From NCBI GenBank assembly GCA_016872195.1, contig VHAT01000004.1:1-64000 (forward strand): 64,000 nucleotides of DNA, given 5' to 3'. The position numbers and the translations under genes are program-made. Source of the DNA: Sphingomonadales bacterium (GTDB lineage Bacteria; Bacteroidota; Bacteroidia; Chitinophagales; Chitinophagaceae). Shown here in pieces: positions 1 to 8,434 of this stretch. Each line of letters starts with the position of its first letter. Position 1 is the first letter of the stretch. The notes under the pieces are model-generated. The model did no database searches and had not been told where the DNA came from. It saw nothing but the letters and a program-made list of their open reading frames with translations.

Positions 1-1575
1 TTATTACTGGCTTCGGTATCGGTAGCCATGGTCAGCCGCATCGCCAAGGCCTTTCAGGATTATTGCCTTAGTCTGGTCACCCAAAAATTTGGAGCCAGCG
101 TATTTACCGAGGGGCTACAACATGCCATGAAGCTTCCATTCAGAGAGTTCGAAGATGCGCGAAGTGGAGAAACGCTTAGCATTTTACAAAAGGTAAGGGT
201 CGATACCGAAAAACTGGTCGCCGCCTTTATCAATATTCTGTTTCCCGTATTGGTAGGCATTTTATTCGTTGCCATCTATGCGACCACGATCGATTGGCGA
301 CTTCCTATTTTTTATTTTGGGGGGATCTTTTTGCTGGCCTACCTCTCCAATAAATTCAGCCATAAGGTAAAGATCATTCAAAAAAACATCGTTACCCAAA
401 CAGCATCGCTGGCCGGTGCCACCACCGAATCGCTGCGCAATATCGAATTGGTCAAAAGCTTAGGATTGACCAGCCAAGAAGTTAACCGACTCAATCGAAA
501 TACTTTCAAGATCTTAGGGCTTGAGTTAACGAAGGTCAAAAAGATCAGAAGTATCAGTTTTTTGCAAGGCACATTTGTCAATACCCTTCGCCAGGTGATT
601 TTATTCCTGCTGATGTTTTTGATCTTTCGCAATGAGATGAATGCCGGAGAGCTAGTGACCATGCAGATCTTCTCTTTCTTTGTTTTTGGACCCTTACAAG
701 AGATCGGTAATATCATCCTTACCTATCGCGAAGCGCAGACTTCATTGGAGAACTTCAGTCAGCTGATGCAAAAACCACCCGAGCCGGCTCCCCTGCAGCC
801 TGCGCACTTAGGCCCGATCGAGACATTGTCCTTTGAGCACGTTGGATTTCAGCATCCTTCTTCTTCTCAAAAAGCGGTTAATGGGATCAGCTTTGACGTT
901 CGTACAGGCGAGACCATAGCCTTTGTAGGTCCTTCCGGATCGGGCAAAACCACCATGATGAAATTACTGGTAGGACTCTATCGTCCTGATCAAGGTCGCA
1001 TTTTATACAATGGGCTGGATGAAAACAGTATCAACTTCGATGACCTTCGAAATCAAATTGGATTTGTAACGCAAGACACCCAACTTTTTTCCGGTACCAT
1101 CCGCGAGAATTTACTTTTTGTATGTCCACAGGCCACGACCCAAGAACTGCAAGAGGTGCTGGAAAAAGCGGCTTGCCATTCATTGTTACAAAGAGCCGAC
1201 AGCGGACTCGATACCATTATTGGAGAAGGTGGCCTTAAGCTATCCGGGGGCGAGAGACAGCGACTCTCGATAGCCCGCGCGCTACTCAGAAAACCAAGGC
1301 TGTTGCTATTTGATGAGGCCACATCGGCACTGGACTCGCTCACCGAAGAAGAGATCACTCATACTATCCGCTCGGTTTCGAACGAAGGGCAGCAGATCAC
1401 CATCTTGATCGCACACCGCTTATCGACCATCATGCATGCGGACCGCATTTATGTTCTGGAAAAAGGAGAGGTTACTGAAACAGGAAAACATGAGACCTTG
1501 TTAGCCGAGAAAGGGTTGTATTATGCCATGTGGCGTCAGCAGATCGGAGAAAGAAAAAATCCCCCTGCCCGATAA
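1..1575 (+). CDS. ABC exporter, fused permease/ATPase (MsbA-like), 5' truncated
   Basis: This half-transporter would dimerise in the inner membrane and export a lipid, drug or peptide using ATP; the substrate cannot be told. The frame is open to the first base of the window, so the true start lies outside it. About 524 residues are visible against roughly 580-600 for the family, so about 60-80 N-terminal residues are missing. Counting from the ATG at 28, the membrane domain fills about residues 1-245 and the nucleotide-binding domain about 265-500. The latter shows Walker A GPSGSGKTT (~301), signature LSGGERQR (~405), Walker B LLLFDEATSALD (~425-436) and H-loop AHRLST (~462). It converges on the barrel gene at 1617. 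The family is certain, the specific function unknown. Confidence 0.93.
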   Translation, partial: LLLASVSVAMVSRIAKAFQDYCLSLVTQKFGASVFTEGLQHAMKLPFREFEDARSGETLSILQKVRVDTEKLVAAFINILFPVLVGILFVAIYATTIDWRLPIFYFGGIFLLAYLSNKFSHKVKIIQKNIVTQTASLAGATTESLRNIELVKSLGLTSQEVNRLNRNTFKILGLELTKVKKIRSISFLQGTFVNTLRQVILFLLMFLIFRNEMNAGELVTMQIFSFFVFGPLQEIGNIILTYREAQTSLENFSQLMQKPPEPAPLQPAHLGPIETLSFEHVGFQHPSSSQKAVNGISFDVRTGETIAFVGPSGSGKTTMMKLLVGLYRPDQGRILYNGLDENSINFDDLRNQIGFVTQDTQLFSGTIRENLLFVCPQATTQELQEVLEKAACHSLLQRADSGLDTIIGEGGLKLSGGERQRLSIARALLRKPRLLLFDEATSALDSLTEEEITHTIRSVSNEGQQITILIAHRLSTIMHADRIYVLEKGEVTETGKHETLLAEKGLYYAMWRQQIGERKNPPAR

Positions 1576-1584
1576 GGCAGAGGG
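1550..1584 (-). terminator. Rho-independent terminator for the barrel gene at 1617
   Basis: A hairpin with arms 1561-1569 and 1576-1584 (one mismatch, 6-base loop) is followed on the minus strand by a T-rich run at 1560-1550. It lies just downstream of the minus-strand gene ending at 1617 and overlaps the stop codon of the plus-strand ABC exporter. Confidence 0.65.
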
Positions 1585-1616
1585 ACTCTTGCTGTCTGAC
1601 GTGTTAGTAGAACAGA

Positions 1617-2222
1617 TTATTTTTTAGCCCGGGTAGGGAACATATACCCGATATTGAATCCAAGTACATTATTGCTCCATTCGGTATTAGCCTCATTTTT
1701 GAGGTTTGTAATACCTTTCAAATAGTTAAGACTCAAAATAACACCGGTCTTGGATTGATATCCACCAGTGGCAATGACACCAAAATCAAAGCCCTTTACC
1801 TGGCCGGCCTCATTACCAATAGTAATTTCTTCTCTGTCTCCCAAGTAGGCGTGATGCGCAGAAAGATTGAAGCCCAAGTTAGGTCCACCGCCGATAAACC
1901 AACCTCCTTTTGTACGATACAAAACTTGTAATGGAATATCCATGGCAGCAAAACGATACTTATCTTTTTCTGTATTCACCCCTACCGCTACCCCTTTGCC
2001 CAGGAACAAGAGCTGAGACTGAAAAGAAAGCTTAGCATTGATCTTGGTATCCCAAATAGCCCCGAATTGAAAGGAGCCCAAGGCTACTCCCTCTTCGTTG
2101 ACTAAAGCATCGTTTGTTGTTACCGAACCGGAGGCCACTCCAGTCTTTAGACCAAAGCGCGTCTGAGCCGAAAGACTTAATCCGGCAAAGAGCATAAAAA
2201 CAATCAGCAGGCTAGTTTTCAT
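1617..2222 (-). CDS. Outer-membrane beta-barrel protein, PorT-like family
   Basis: This is a 201-residue secreted protein predicted to form a small outer-membrane beta-barrel (the OMP_b-brl_2/PorT-like group common in Bacteroidota). The ATG at 2222 is chosen because it starts a clean signal peptide (MKTSLLIVFMLFAG... ending SAQ); the frame extends 17 residues further without a better start. Alternating hydrophobic strands, many glycines and a C-terminus ending in GYMFPTRAKK fit a barrel. The last ~70 residues are closely matched by the C-terminus of the neighbouring gene at 2287, so the two share ancestry. Its role is unknown. Confidence 0.8.
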   Translation of the reverse strand: MKTSLLIVFMLFAGLSLSAQTRFGLKTGVASGSVTTNDALVNEEGVALGSFQFGAIWDTKINAKLSFQSQLLFLGKGVAVGVNTEKDKYRFAAMDIPLQVLYRTKGGWFIGGGPNLGFNLSAHHAYLGDREEITIGNEAGQVKGFDFGVIATGGYQSKTGVILSLNYLKGITNLKNEANTEWSNNVLGFNIGYMFPTRAKK

Positions 2223-2286
2223 AAAAATGATTTTAATAAAGTGAAGATAAAAATAAACCTGCAAGAAAAGCAATAAATAAATTCAA

Positions 2287-3030
2287 CTATTTTTTACTAC
2301 GAGTCGGCAGCATGTATCCAATGGTAAGTCCAATTACATTGTTTTGCCAATCGAAATTGGGGGCGTTTTGCAACTGGGTCAGTCCTTTGAGATAACTAAC
2401 GCTAAGCACCACGCCTTTTTTGGAATGGTAACCACCCGAGGCCATCAAACCCAGGTCAAAACCTTTTACTTCACCGACTTCCTCGCCAATAGCTATTTCT
2501 TGAGACCGTTGAGCTGAAACGACTTGTACCGCTGACAATTGGTTGTAATGATGAGGAAGTGAAAAATTTTTAACCAGGTTCGCCTCGATCTTGACACGAA
2601 GGGAGATCGTATCACAGTCTGCATGCGTGATCAAAAAGGTATAGGTGCCCGGACAGAGATTGTAGAAATGATAATGTCCCTCCGTATCGGTCTCTGTCGA
2701 TCGCTCGATCTCCTTGATCAAAATGACGGCCTTATCAAGAGGGGCCTTCTCATCGGCATCAGCCACACTGCCCGAAAGGGTCAGCACACAAGGAGTAGTT
2801 TGACCCCATGCAGCGTGAACATCAAATGCAAAGAGCAGCATCAGAATACAAATCCACTGGCCTACAATTTTTAGCGGCTCCTTTGCATTCCACTCATCCG
2901 TTATTATGGCTTTATTTGGCAAGAAAATATTTGCAACAATATTGCAAATATAAGAAAGGGTGGTGAAACAGATAAAAAATTTATGTGCCGGGCCTTGGCG
3001 AGTAGTACTCAGCGCCAAGAATTTAACCAA
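2287..3030 (-). CDS. Chimeric protein: TonB-receptor-like N-terminal domain joined to a barrel C-terminus
   Basis: The open frame has two unrelated parts. After a hydrophobic segment ending AWGQ comes a carboxypeptidase-regulatory-like domain (LTLSGSVADADEKAPLDKAV...) ending in AVQVVSAQRSQE, which is how TonB-dependent receptors lead into their plug. The plug and receptor barrel are absent. Instead the last ~70 residues, from about EIAIGEE to GYMLPTRSKK, copy the end of the barrel protein at 1617. The start is unclear: the first ATG/GTG region at 3030 lies upstream of a promoter-like element at 2945-2952, and the ATG at 2888 is in another frame. This is probably a decayed fusion made by deletion between a receptor gene and a duplicate barrel gene. 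It may not be functional. Confidence 0.6.
   Translation of the reverse strand: MVKFLALSTTRQGPAHKFFICFTTLSYICNIVANIFLPNKAIITDEWNAKEPLKIVGQWICILMLLFAFDVHAAWGQTTPCVLTLSGSVADADEKAPLDKAVILIKEIERSTETDTEGHYHFYNLCPGTYTFLITHADCDTISLRVKIEANLVKNFSLPHHYNQLSAVQVVSAQRSQEIAIGEEVGEVKGFDLGLMASGGYHSKKGVVLSVSYLKGLTQLQNAPNFDWQNNVIGLTIGYMLPTRSKK
2945..2952 (-). promoter_or_regulatory. -7 promoter element (TATATTTG)
   Basis: A perfect match to the Bacteroidota TAnnTTTG motif on the minus strand, upstream of the chimeric gene. It would put the transcript start near 2938, downstream of the longest possible start at 3030. No convincing -33 TTTG was found. Confidence 0.4.
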
Positions 3031-3111
3031 CCTTATTAGCGTTCCAGCTTAGCCAACCATAAACCTTAGAAGCCCTTCTTTTATCCGGAATATTTCATAT
3101 CTTGTTCGTAC

Positions 3112-3669
3112 ATGAAAAGAGCGGCTCTACTTTCTGTTCTGTGCCTATTGATACTGGCAGCTTGCTCAAAGCAAGACAGCACCAACCGATGCGCCGGCAC
3201 CACCTACGATATCCAATTCACAAAGAATCCGGCCATTGGGGGCGTCAATAATGGGAGTATATCCGTTTTTTACCCGCGTGGCGATACCCTTCGCTATCAA
3301 TTGAACAACGGTGCCCCTCAATCCAATCCAAACTTTACCGGACTGGCTCCGGGTAACTATGTGATCTGGGTGATTAACCAAAAAGGTTGCTCCGATACGA
3401 TCAGCACGGTCATCGAGGCCTATGGACCAAAATTTGCTGCCGTAAAACAACTGATCGGTGGGTACTGTGGCCCCTGTCATCTGAACGGAGGAGCCAGCGG
3501 CGGAAAAAACTTAGATACCGATGCATCGATCATCTCCAGTTGGGATCGCATTCAGATACGAAGTGTCAATGGCAGCCCCACCTTTATGCCACAAAACGGA
3601 CAGCTAACGACCATCGATAAACAAAAGATCACTGATTGGGTCAATGCGGGTCACCGCATTAGTGATTGA
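3112..3669 (+). CDS. Lipoprotein with SprB-like repeat and cytochrome c-type haem motif
   Basis: This 185-residue protein has a lipoprotein signal peptide with lipobox LAAC (Cys ~18), so it should be tethered to a membrane facing the periplasm or surface. Residues ~30-105 resemble a SprB repeat (NNGSISV..., GLAPGNYVIWV, then a GC-D motif). Residues ~110-185 hold CGPCH, the CxxCH site for covalent haem c, followed ~45 residues later by FMPQNG, where the Met could be the distal ligand. This makes it a probable small c-type cytochrome, possibly passing electrons at the cell envelope. It stands alone, converging on the DUF1501 gene. The haem motif is seen directly; the electron-transfer role is inference. 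Confidence 0.8.
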   Translation: MKRAALLSVLCLLILAACSKQDSTNRCAGTTYDIQFTKNPAIGGVNNGSISVFYPRGDTLRYQLNNGAPQSNPNFTGLAPGNYVIWVINQKGCSDTISTVIEAYGPKFAAVKQLIGGYCGPCHLNGGASGGKNLDTDASIISSWDRIQIRSVNGSPTFMPQNGQLTTIDKQKITDWVNAGHRISD

Positions 3670-3720
3670 TTTCACTGCTGATCTATCTTACTATAATAGT
3701 AACTACCCCTAAAGACATCA

Positions 3721-3747
3721 TACCGACCCTTTGAGAGGTCGTTGGTA
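3721..3747. terminator. Possible bidirectional terminator hairpin
   Basis: In the 84-base gap between convergent genes, CGACC (3724-3728) can pair with GGTCG (3737-3741), and flanking TACC/GGTA can extend the stem with a small bulge. No strong T-run follows, so this is a weak call. Confidence 0.25.
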
Positions 3748-3753
3748 CCCAGT

Positions 3754-5346
3754 CTAACGCACTTTCATCATGGCGCGCACTTGCTGTGCAATTCCATTTT
3801 GTAAACGAGCATAATAAATGCCAGGAGGCAACCCCTCACTATCAAAGTCGATGCGGTGAGTACCGGCTACCAACTCTTTATTGGCCAGTACGGTGATGAG
3901 TCTTCCCAACGTATCGAAAATTTGCAATAAGGTATGTCCTCCCTCTGTCGTAAACTGAATAGTGGTGCGCGACGTAAAGGGATTGGGGAAATTAGTAATG
4001 GCTAGATCTAACGAGGGACGAGGCGGCGGGGTTACTCCACTGCAAGCCCCTTGCTTAATCAGCGGAAGGGTTTGCAATTGGCTATTGATATTGGGCGGAA
4101 ATAACGATTGCACAACGGACTTATCCAAGCAAAACCACTTTTCGAGTATCGTTCCATAGATACTTCTAAAATCGTATTGCATTGGCAAATTATCATTGAC
4201 GGTAGCAGCGGCTGGCAAGGTGGGATTGACGCCCAGCATACCTGGATCGACCTGGCTACCGAACAAGAAAAGAGGAGCGGCTGCACCATGATCGGTCCCC
4301 ACACTCGAGTTAGAGCGAACACGACGACCGAATTCGCTTAAGGTCATTCCAAGTACCCTGTCTTCGATGGACAAGAACTTCAGGTCGTCTTGAAAGGCCT
4401 TGATGGCAGCAGAGACACGACCCAGTAAGGTGGCGTGCGTACCAGTGACCTTATCCGCATTTACTTGAACCGAGTGGGTATCGAAGCCCCCAAAACTCAC
4501 CATGTACACGCGGGTCTTGAGCCCTCCCTTGATCAAACGAGCCACTATTTTTAATTGATCCGCCAATGAATTGCCGGTAGGATAGGGAACTTGGGCCGTA
4601 ACAGCATTGGCCGCATTACGTATCACAGAAGCATATCCTTGCGTCTGTTGATTGATCTGCCGGATATAGGTGAGCTCTTTTCCGGCGCGAGTACTGGGAG
4701 CATAATCGGTGGCACCGGATAAAAGATTATAAAAAGAAGAGGGATTGGTAATACTCATCCCCATATTGCGTGTGGGACCTTGCAGGGTTAAAGAAGTTGT
4801 GCTTCCGATCTGGATCGCCAAGGGATCGGGCATATCGGCAGTGGGATAGCCATCAGGATAGCCGGGATATTCATAATCCAGATAACGGCCGGCCCATCCA
4901 CTATATACCTCTTGGTTACTGTTGGAACCACTCATCCAAATATCGGTAGCTCTGAAATGAGAGAAATTCGGTTGCGGATAACCGACGGACTGAACCAACT
5001 TGGCCTTTCCGTTGGCAAATAATGATTGCAAGCCAGTCATGGCCGGATGCAGACCCGTGCCGGTTACCCCTGCTATAGAAAGCACCGAGGATTCGGGAAT
5101 GGCCACATTACTACGTGCATTGAAATAGCGGGAATAATCAGCCACAGGGATCACCGTGTTCAACCCATCATTTCCTCCTGCGAGTTGAATGATCACGAGT
5201 ACATGATCAGTAAGAGTATCCCCTTTCATGAGTGCCTGTACCAGCGACGATTCCATAGTAAAGGCATTCACGGAATATCCATTGATCAACTCCGGTAAGA
5301 GTGCGGCCATGGGGACGGCTCCGGATAGAAAATCTCTTCTTTGCAT
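3754..5346 (-). CDS. DUF1501 protein with T9SS type A sorting domain
   Basis: This 530-residue secreted protein belongs to DUF1501, a sulfatase/alkaline-phosphatase-like fold of unknown activity. It begins MQRRDFLSG, which matches the twin-arginine RRxFL pattern, followed by a short hydrophobic stretch. Family motifs include QLAGGNDGLNTVIP (~55), FSHFRATDIW, GGFDTH and EFGRRV (~340). The last ~80 residues, from NFPNPFTSRT to RAMMKVR, are a T9SS type A sorting domain, so the product should end up on the cell surface or outside. It starts one base after the stop of the DUF1800 gene upstream, with which it forms a common Bacteroidota pair. Substrate unknown. Confidence 0.92.
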   Translation of the reverse strand: MQRRDFLSGAVPMAALLPELINGYSVNAFTMESSLVQALMKGDTLTDHVLVIIQLAGGNDGLNTVIPVADYSRYFNARSNVAIPESSVLSIAGVTGTGLHPAMTGLQSLFANGKAKLVQSVGYPQPNFSHFRATDIWMSGSNSNQEVYSGWAGRYLDYEYPGYPDGYPTADMPDPLAIQIGSTTSLTLQGPTRNMGMSITNPSSFYNLLSGATDYAPSTRAGKELTYIRQINQQTQGYASVIRNAANAVTAQVPYPTGNSLADQLKIVARLIKGGLKTRVYMVSFGGFDTHSVQVNADKVTGTHATLLGRVSAAIKAFQDDLKFLSIEDRVLGMTLSEFGRRVRSNSSVGTDHGAAAPLFLFGSQVDPGMLGVNPTLPAAATVNDNLPMQYDFRSIYGTILEKWFCLDKSVVQSLFPPNINSQLQTLPLIKQGACSGVTPPPRPSLDLAITNFPNPFTSRTTIQFTTEGGHTLLQIFDTLGRLITVLANKELVAGTHRIDFDSEGLPPGIYYARLQNGIAQQVRAMMKVR

Positions 5347-5347
5347 A

Positions 5348-6985
5348 TCAGATCAACTGGTATTCGGATAATTTAAAAAGATATTGAAACAGCGATCGCA
5401 ACCGGGTGTTCACAATATTGAAATTCGCCGTGGTAGGATTCGATTCGTAGGCCATCCAAGCGTTGGTCCAATAGTAATCCCATTGCTGACCGGTCAGTAA
5501 TAATTGAGTCTTGATCTGTGTCTTGGTAATATCACTCAGCGTATTTTGAAATAAAAACGAAATGGCCCCATTGATCAGATCCGTAGGGTTGCCCGGGTTA
5601 TACAGGGTGCGCGCCCACTCCACACAATTGAACTGTACACGCACGTTATTGCGGATGTACCCGGTAGCGATCATCGTATCGGTGTATTGATTGCGCTTGG
5701 GTAAGGTATCGGACGTGATCCAGAGTTCATGAAAACTCGGTTCTTGGTAATAGGCCGGCAGCCCTGACACATTGGGAGGATCATACAAATTCTGCCCCAG
5801 ATTGCTCATCCAAGAATAGAATGTATTCCAAAGACCATAGTTAGTATCCCAGTCGCTGGCGGGAGCAAAGGCTACGTTCATCTCGCGAAGAGAGCCAATG
5901 ACGAGGTCGGCAGGAGTTTTAATGTAACACCCTCGATTCATCTGATCGTAAAAATGTTCGCTTTTAAATAGAGCCGTCAGCATGGGTTTGATCTCGTAGC
6001 CGCTATCTCGGAAAATATCCGCCAACGGTGTAATCACATTTTGCTCGGTAGCGGCATCGATGGTGTAATACACAAACCAGCGATAGACCTTTCGGGCAAT
6101 GAACTTGGCCACTTCGCGCTGAGCGAATAACATAGCCATCAAATCACTGATCTCCAAGGCACCGGCCGTTGCGGTTGTGCGACCCGTAATCACCGTATTA
6201 TTGAAAAAACTCGAAAAGGTTTTATTGACCGTACTATGCCGAGAAATAGTAAAGACCGGCTGATAGGTAGAAAAATTGATGGTCCAACCCGTAAGCACCT
6301 TGGCGGCCTCTTTAACATCGGTCTCTGTGTATCTTGAATCGGGGCCTTTCCCCAATGTAAATAACTCGAATAACTCGCGAGCGTAATTCTCATCGGGAGC
6401 AGTTGCATTATTCAGATAGCCGTTCAGGTAACGCAACATGGCTACGTCAGTAGTGATAGCGCTGACCAGCGACCTGAAATTACCCAATGCGAACCGACGG
6501 ATCAGCTGGTGCTGCGTATAGACCCAATTTCCATACCCAATTTCGGCGGCCTCGTTTCCAAAATGATCTGACCAGAACATGATCATCTTTTCCAGCACAC
6601 TGCGGTCTTGATTGATCATGTTGCCCGTCAGCCATTTTTTGAGAGAGGACCTTCGAAGGGACTGCACCGTACCATCATTATTGATATCATTGACCCAAGT
6701 GGTTCCCCGTGCAATATTGGCATCGGGGTTCACACCGGGAGTAGCCACAATATTATATTCCTTAACAGGGGGCGTAGGGGCCGCTGCCGTTGGATTAAGT
6801 AGTTCATCGACCACCTGGTTCATCGAGCGCCCGGTAAAATAACTGAGATCTGATCGCTTGACTCCGAACAGGGTACGGCGTAGCAAATGCACTAATTCGG
6901 CTTCTGTCCACGGTCCATTATAGGGGGCCAGACCAGACTGTGTTCGGTAGGGAGCTGTTGAAGAGACGGTCTCAGCGGCATTCAT
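5348..6985 (-). CDS. DUF1800 family protein
   Basis: This 545-residue protein matches the DUF1800 family, which is nearly always encoded next to DUF1501. Typical stretches are AELVHLLRRTLFG near the N-terminus, MIMFWSDHFGNE (~135), NYARELFELFTLGKG (~205) and EAAKVLTGWTI. No clear signal peptide is seen at the chosen ATG, which is the first in the frame. It is translated just ahead of the DUF1501 gene with a one-base gap, so the two are probably made together and act as a unit. The biochemical function of the pair is not established. Confidence 0.9.
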   Translation of the reverse strand: MNAAETVSSTAPYRTQSGLAPYNGPWTEAELVHLLRRTLFGVKRSDLSYFTGRSMNQVVDELLNPTAAAPTPPVKEYNIVATPGVNPDANIARGTTWVNDINNDGTVQSLRRSSLKKWLTGNMINQDRSVLEKMIMFWSDHFGNEAAEIGYGNWVYTQHQLIRRFALGNFRSLVSAITTDVAMLRYLNGYLNNATAPDENYARELFELFTLGKGPDSRYTETDVKEAAKVLTGWTINFSTYQPVFTISRHSTVNKTFSSFFNNTVITGRTTATAGALEISDLMAMLFAQREVAKFIARKVYRWFVYYTIDAATEQNVITPLADIFRDSGYEIKPMLTALFKSEHFYDQMNRGCYIKTPADLVIGSLREMNVAFAPASDWDTNYGLWNTFYSWMSNLGQNLYDPPNVSGLPAYYQEPSFHELWITSDTLPKRNQYTDTMIATGYIRNNVRVQFNCVEWARTLYNPGNPTDLINGAISFLFQNTLSDITKTQIKTQLLLTGQQWDYYWTNAWMAYESNPTTANFNIVNTRLRSLFQYLFKLSEYQLI

Positions 6986-7083
6986 AGGTAAAAGGTATAT
7001 AAAAAAATAAACATATAGGCAAGAGCCCCAAAAAAAATAATAAAATACCCTTATTCATAACTTCGGAAAAGCCATGCTACCCA

Positions 7084-7107
7084 GGAAAAGGCTGTTCGCA
7101 CTTTTCC
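7084..7107 (-). terminator. Weak hairpin downstream of the thiolase gene
   Basis: GGAAAAG (7084-7090) and CTTTTCC (7101-7107) form a perfect 7-bp stem with a 10-base loop in the 145-base gap after the thiolase. No T-run follows on the minus strand, so terminator function is uncertain. The rest of the gap is AT-rich, with A-runs upstream of the DUF1800 gene. Confidence 0.3.
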
Positions 7108-7130
7108 ATCCTGCCTAATTACAATTGAAA

Positions 7131-8309
7131 TCAGCTGATTCTTTCAATGATCCCGGCGATACCCTGACCACCACCCACACAGGCCGTGATCATCCCGTAT
7201 TTCTTATTAAGTCGTTGAAGGTCATTGATATTTTGAATAGTCAGCTTGCAACCCGTGCATCCCAAGGGATGTCCCAGGGCGATCGCCCCCCCATTAATAT
7301 TAACTTTTTGCGGATCTAGTCCGGCCTCTTGAATCACGGCCAGGGCCTGCGAGGCAAAGGCCTCGTTCAGTTCGATCAGATCGATCTGGTCCAGGCGTAA
7401 CCCCGCCCGCTGCAAGGCCTTGGGAATGGCATTGACGGGGCCAATTCCCATAATACGGGGATCGACACCGGCCACCGCTACACTCACTAAGCGGGCCACA
7501 GGACTAAGACCAAGTTCCTTGATCTTGCTTTCGCTCATCACGATCACGAAAGCAGCCCCATCTGAGGTTTGTGAGGAATTACCTGCTGTAACAACACCCT
7601 TTGCAGCAAACGCAGGTTTTAATTTGGCTAGTGCCTGCAGCGACGTATCGGCTCTTGGTCCTTCATCGGTATCGACGGTAAAAGTTCTTTGCTTTTTCTT
7701 TCCACTTTCATCCAAATAAGTTTCTTGAATGTTGATGGGTAAAATACCTTTCTTAAAATGGCCGGCCTCAATGGCCGCGATCGCTTTTTGGTGAGAATAA
7801 AAAGAAAATTCATCTTGGGTATCTCGACCTATCTTGTAATCGTTTGCAACGGCTTCTGCTGTTAATCCCATGTTGAGATAATAGTCGGGGCTCTCCGAGG
7901 CGATCGAATAGGCAGGCGCAGTTTTCCAACCCGCAGCGGGCACTAAACTCATACTCTCCGTTCCTCCGGCCACAATACAGTCTGCCTGCCCTGCTCGGAT
8001 CTTAGCTGTAGCCATACCAATGGCTTCCAAACCAGAAGCGCAATAACGATTGATCGTAACGCCTGGTGCAGCAATGCCCAACGATCGAGCAGCAATGATG
8101 CGAGCTACCTGCAATCCTTGCTCGGCCTCAGGCACGGCATTGCCCACGATCACATCATCAACCTGATCGGCCATAAGTTGCGGAACGGTTGCCATCAATC
8201 CCTTGATCAGATCAATGGCAAGATCATCGGGTCTGGTAAATCTGAATCCTCCTTTTTTCGCTTTCGTAACAGCGGTTCGATATCCTGCGACAATGTAGGC
8301 CTCTTGCAT
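7131..8309 (-). CDS. Acetyl-CoA C-acyltransferase (thiolase)
   Basis: This thiolase cleaves or condenses 3-ketoacyl-CoA with acetyl-CoA, in fatty-acid beta-oxidation or a related route in the cytoplasm. The 392-residue length is typical. The nucleophilic Cys sits in NRYCASG (~90), the His in GHPLG (~350) and the second Cys in [10 protein letters not shown] (~380). The ATG at 8309 ([13 protein letters not shown]) is preferred because the thiolase fold begins there; an in-frame ATG 12 residues upstream adds an unlikely extension. No fadB-type partner lies beside it. A second thiolase is at 58688. The exact chain-length preference cannot be told. Confidence 0.92.
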   Translation of the reverse strand: MQEAYIVAGYRTAVTKAKKGGFRFTRPDDLAIDLIKGLMATVPQLMADQVDDVIVGNAVPEAEQGLQVARIIAARSLGIAAPGVTINRYCASGLEAIGMATAKIRAGQADCIVAGGTESMSLVPAAGWKTAPAYSIASESPDYYLNMGLTAEAVANDYKIGRDTQDEFSFYSHQKAIAAIEAGHFKKGILPINIQETYLDESGKKKQRTFTVDTDEGPRADTSLQALAKLKPAFAAKGVVTAGNSSQTSDGAAFVIVMSESKIKELGLSPVARLVSVAVAGVDPRIMGIGPVNAIPKALQRAGLRLDQIDLIELNEAFASQALAVIQEAGLDPQKVNINGGAIALGHPLGCTGCKLTIQNINDLQRLNKKYGMITACVGGGQGIAGIIERIS

Positions 8310-8418
8310 AAAATTGAGTTGAGTGATAGAAAGTTGTTTATGCAACTTTCCGATATCAAAATTACAACCGCGCTGCTACCCTGCCAAAAGCAACAAGACT
8401 TTCGCCATGATCTTGAAG

Positions 8419-8426
8419 TATATTTG
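8419..8426 (+). promoter_or_regulatory. -7 promoter element (TATATTTG) of pyrD
   Basis: A perfect TAnnTTTG ends 8 bases before the pyrD ATG, which would give an mRNA with almost no leader. No clear -33 TTTG is present at the usual distance. Confidence 0.4.
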
Positions 8427-8434
8427 CCACCACC

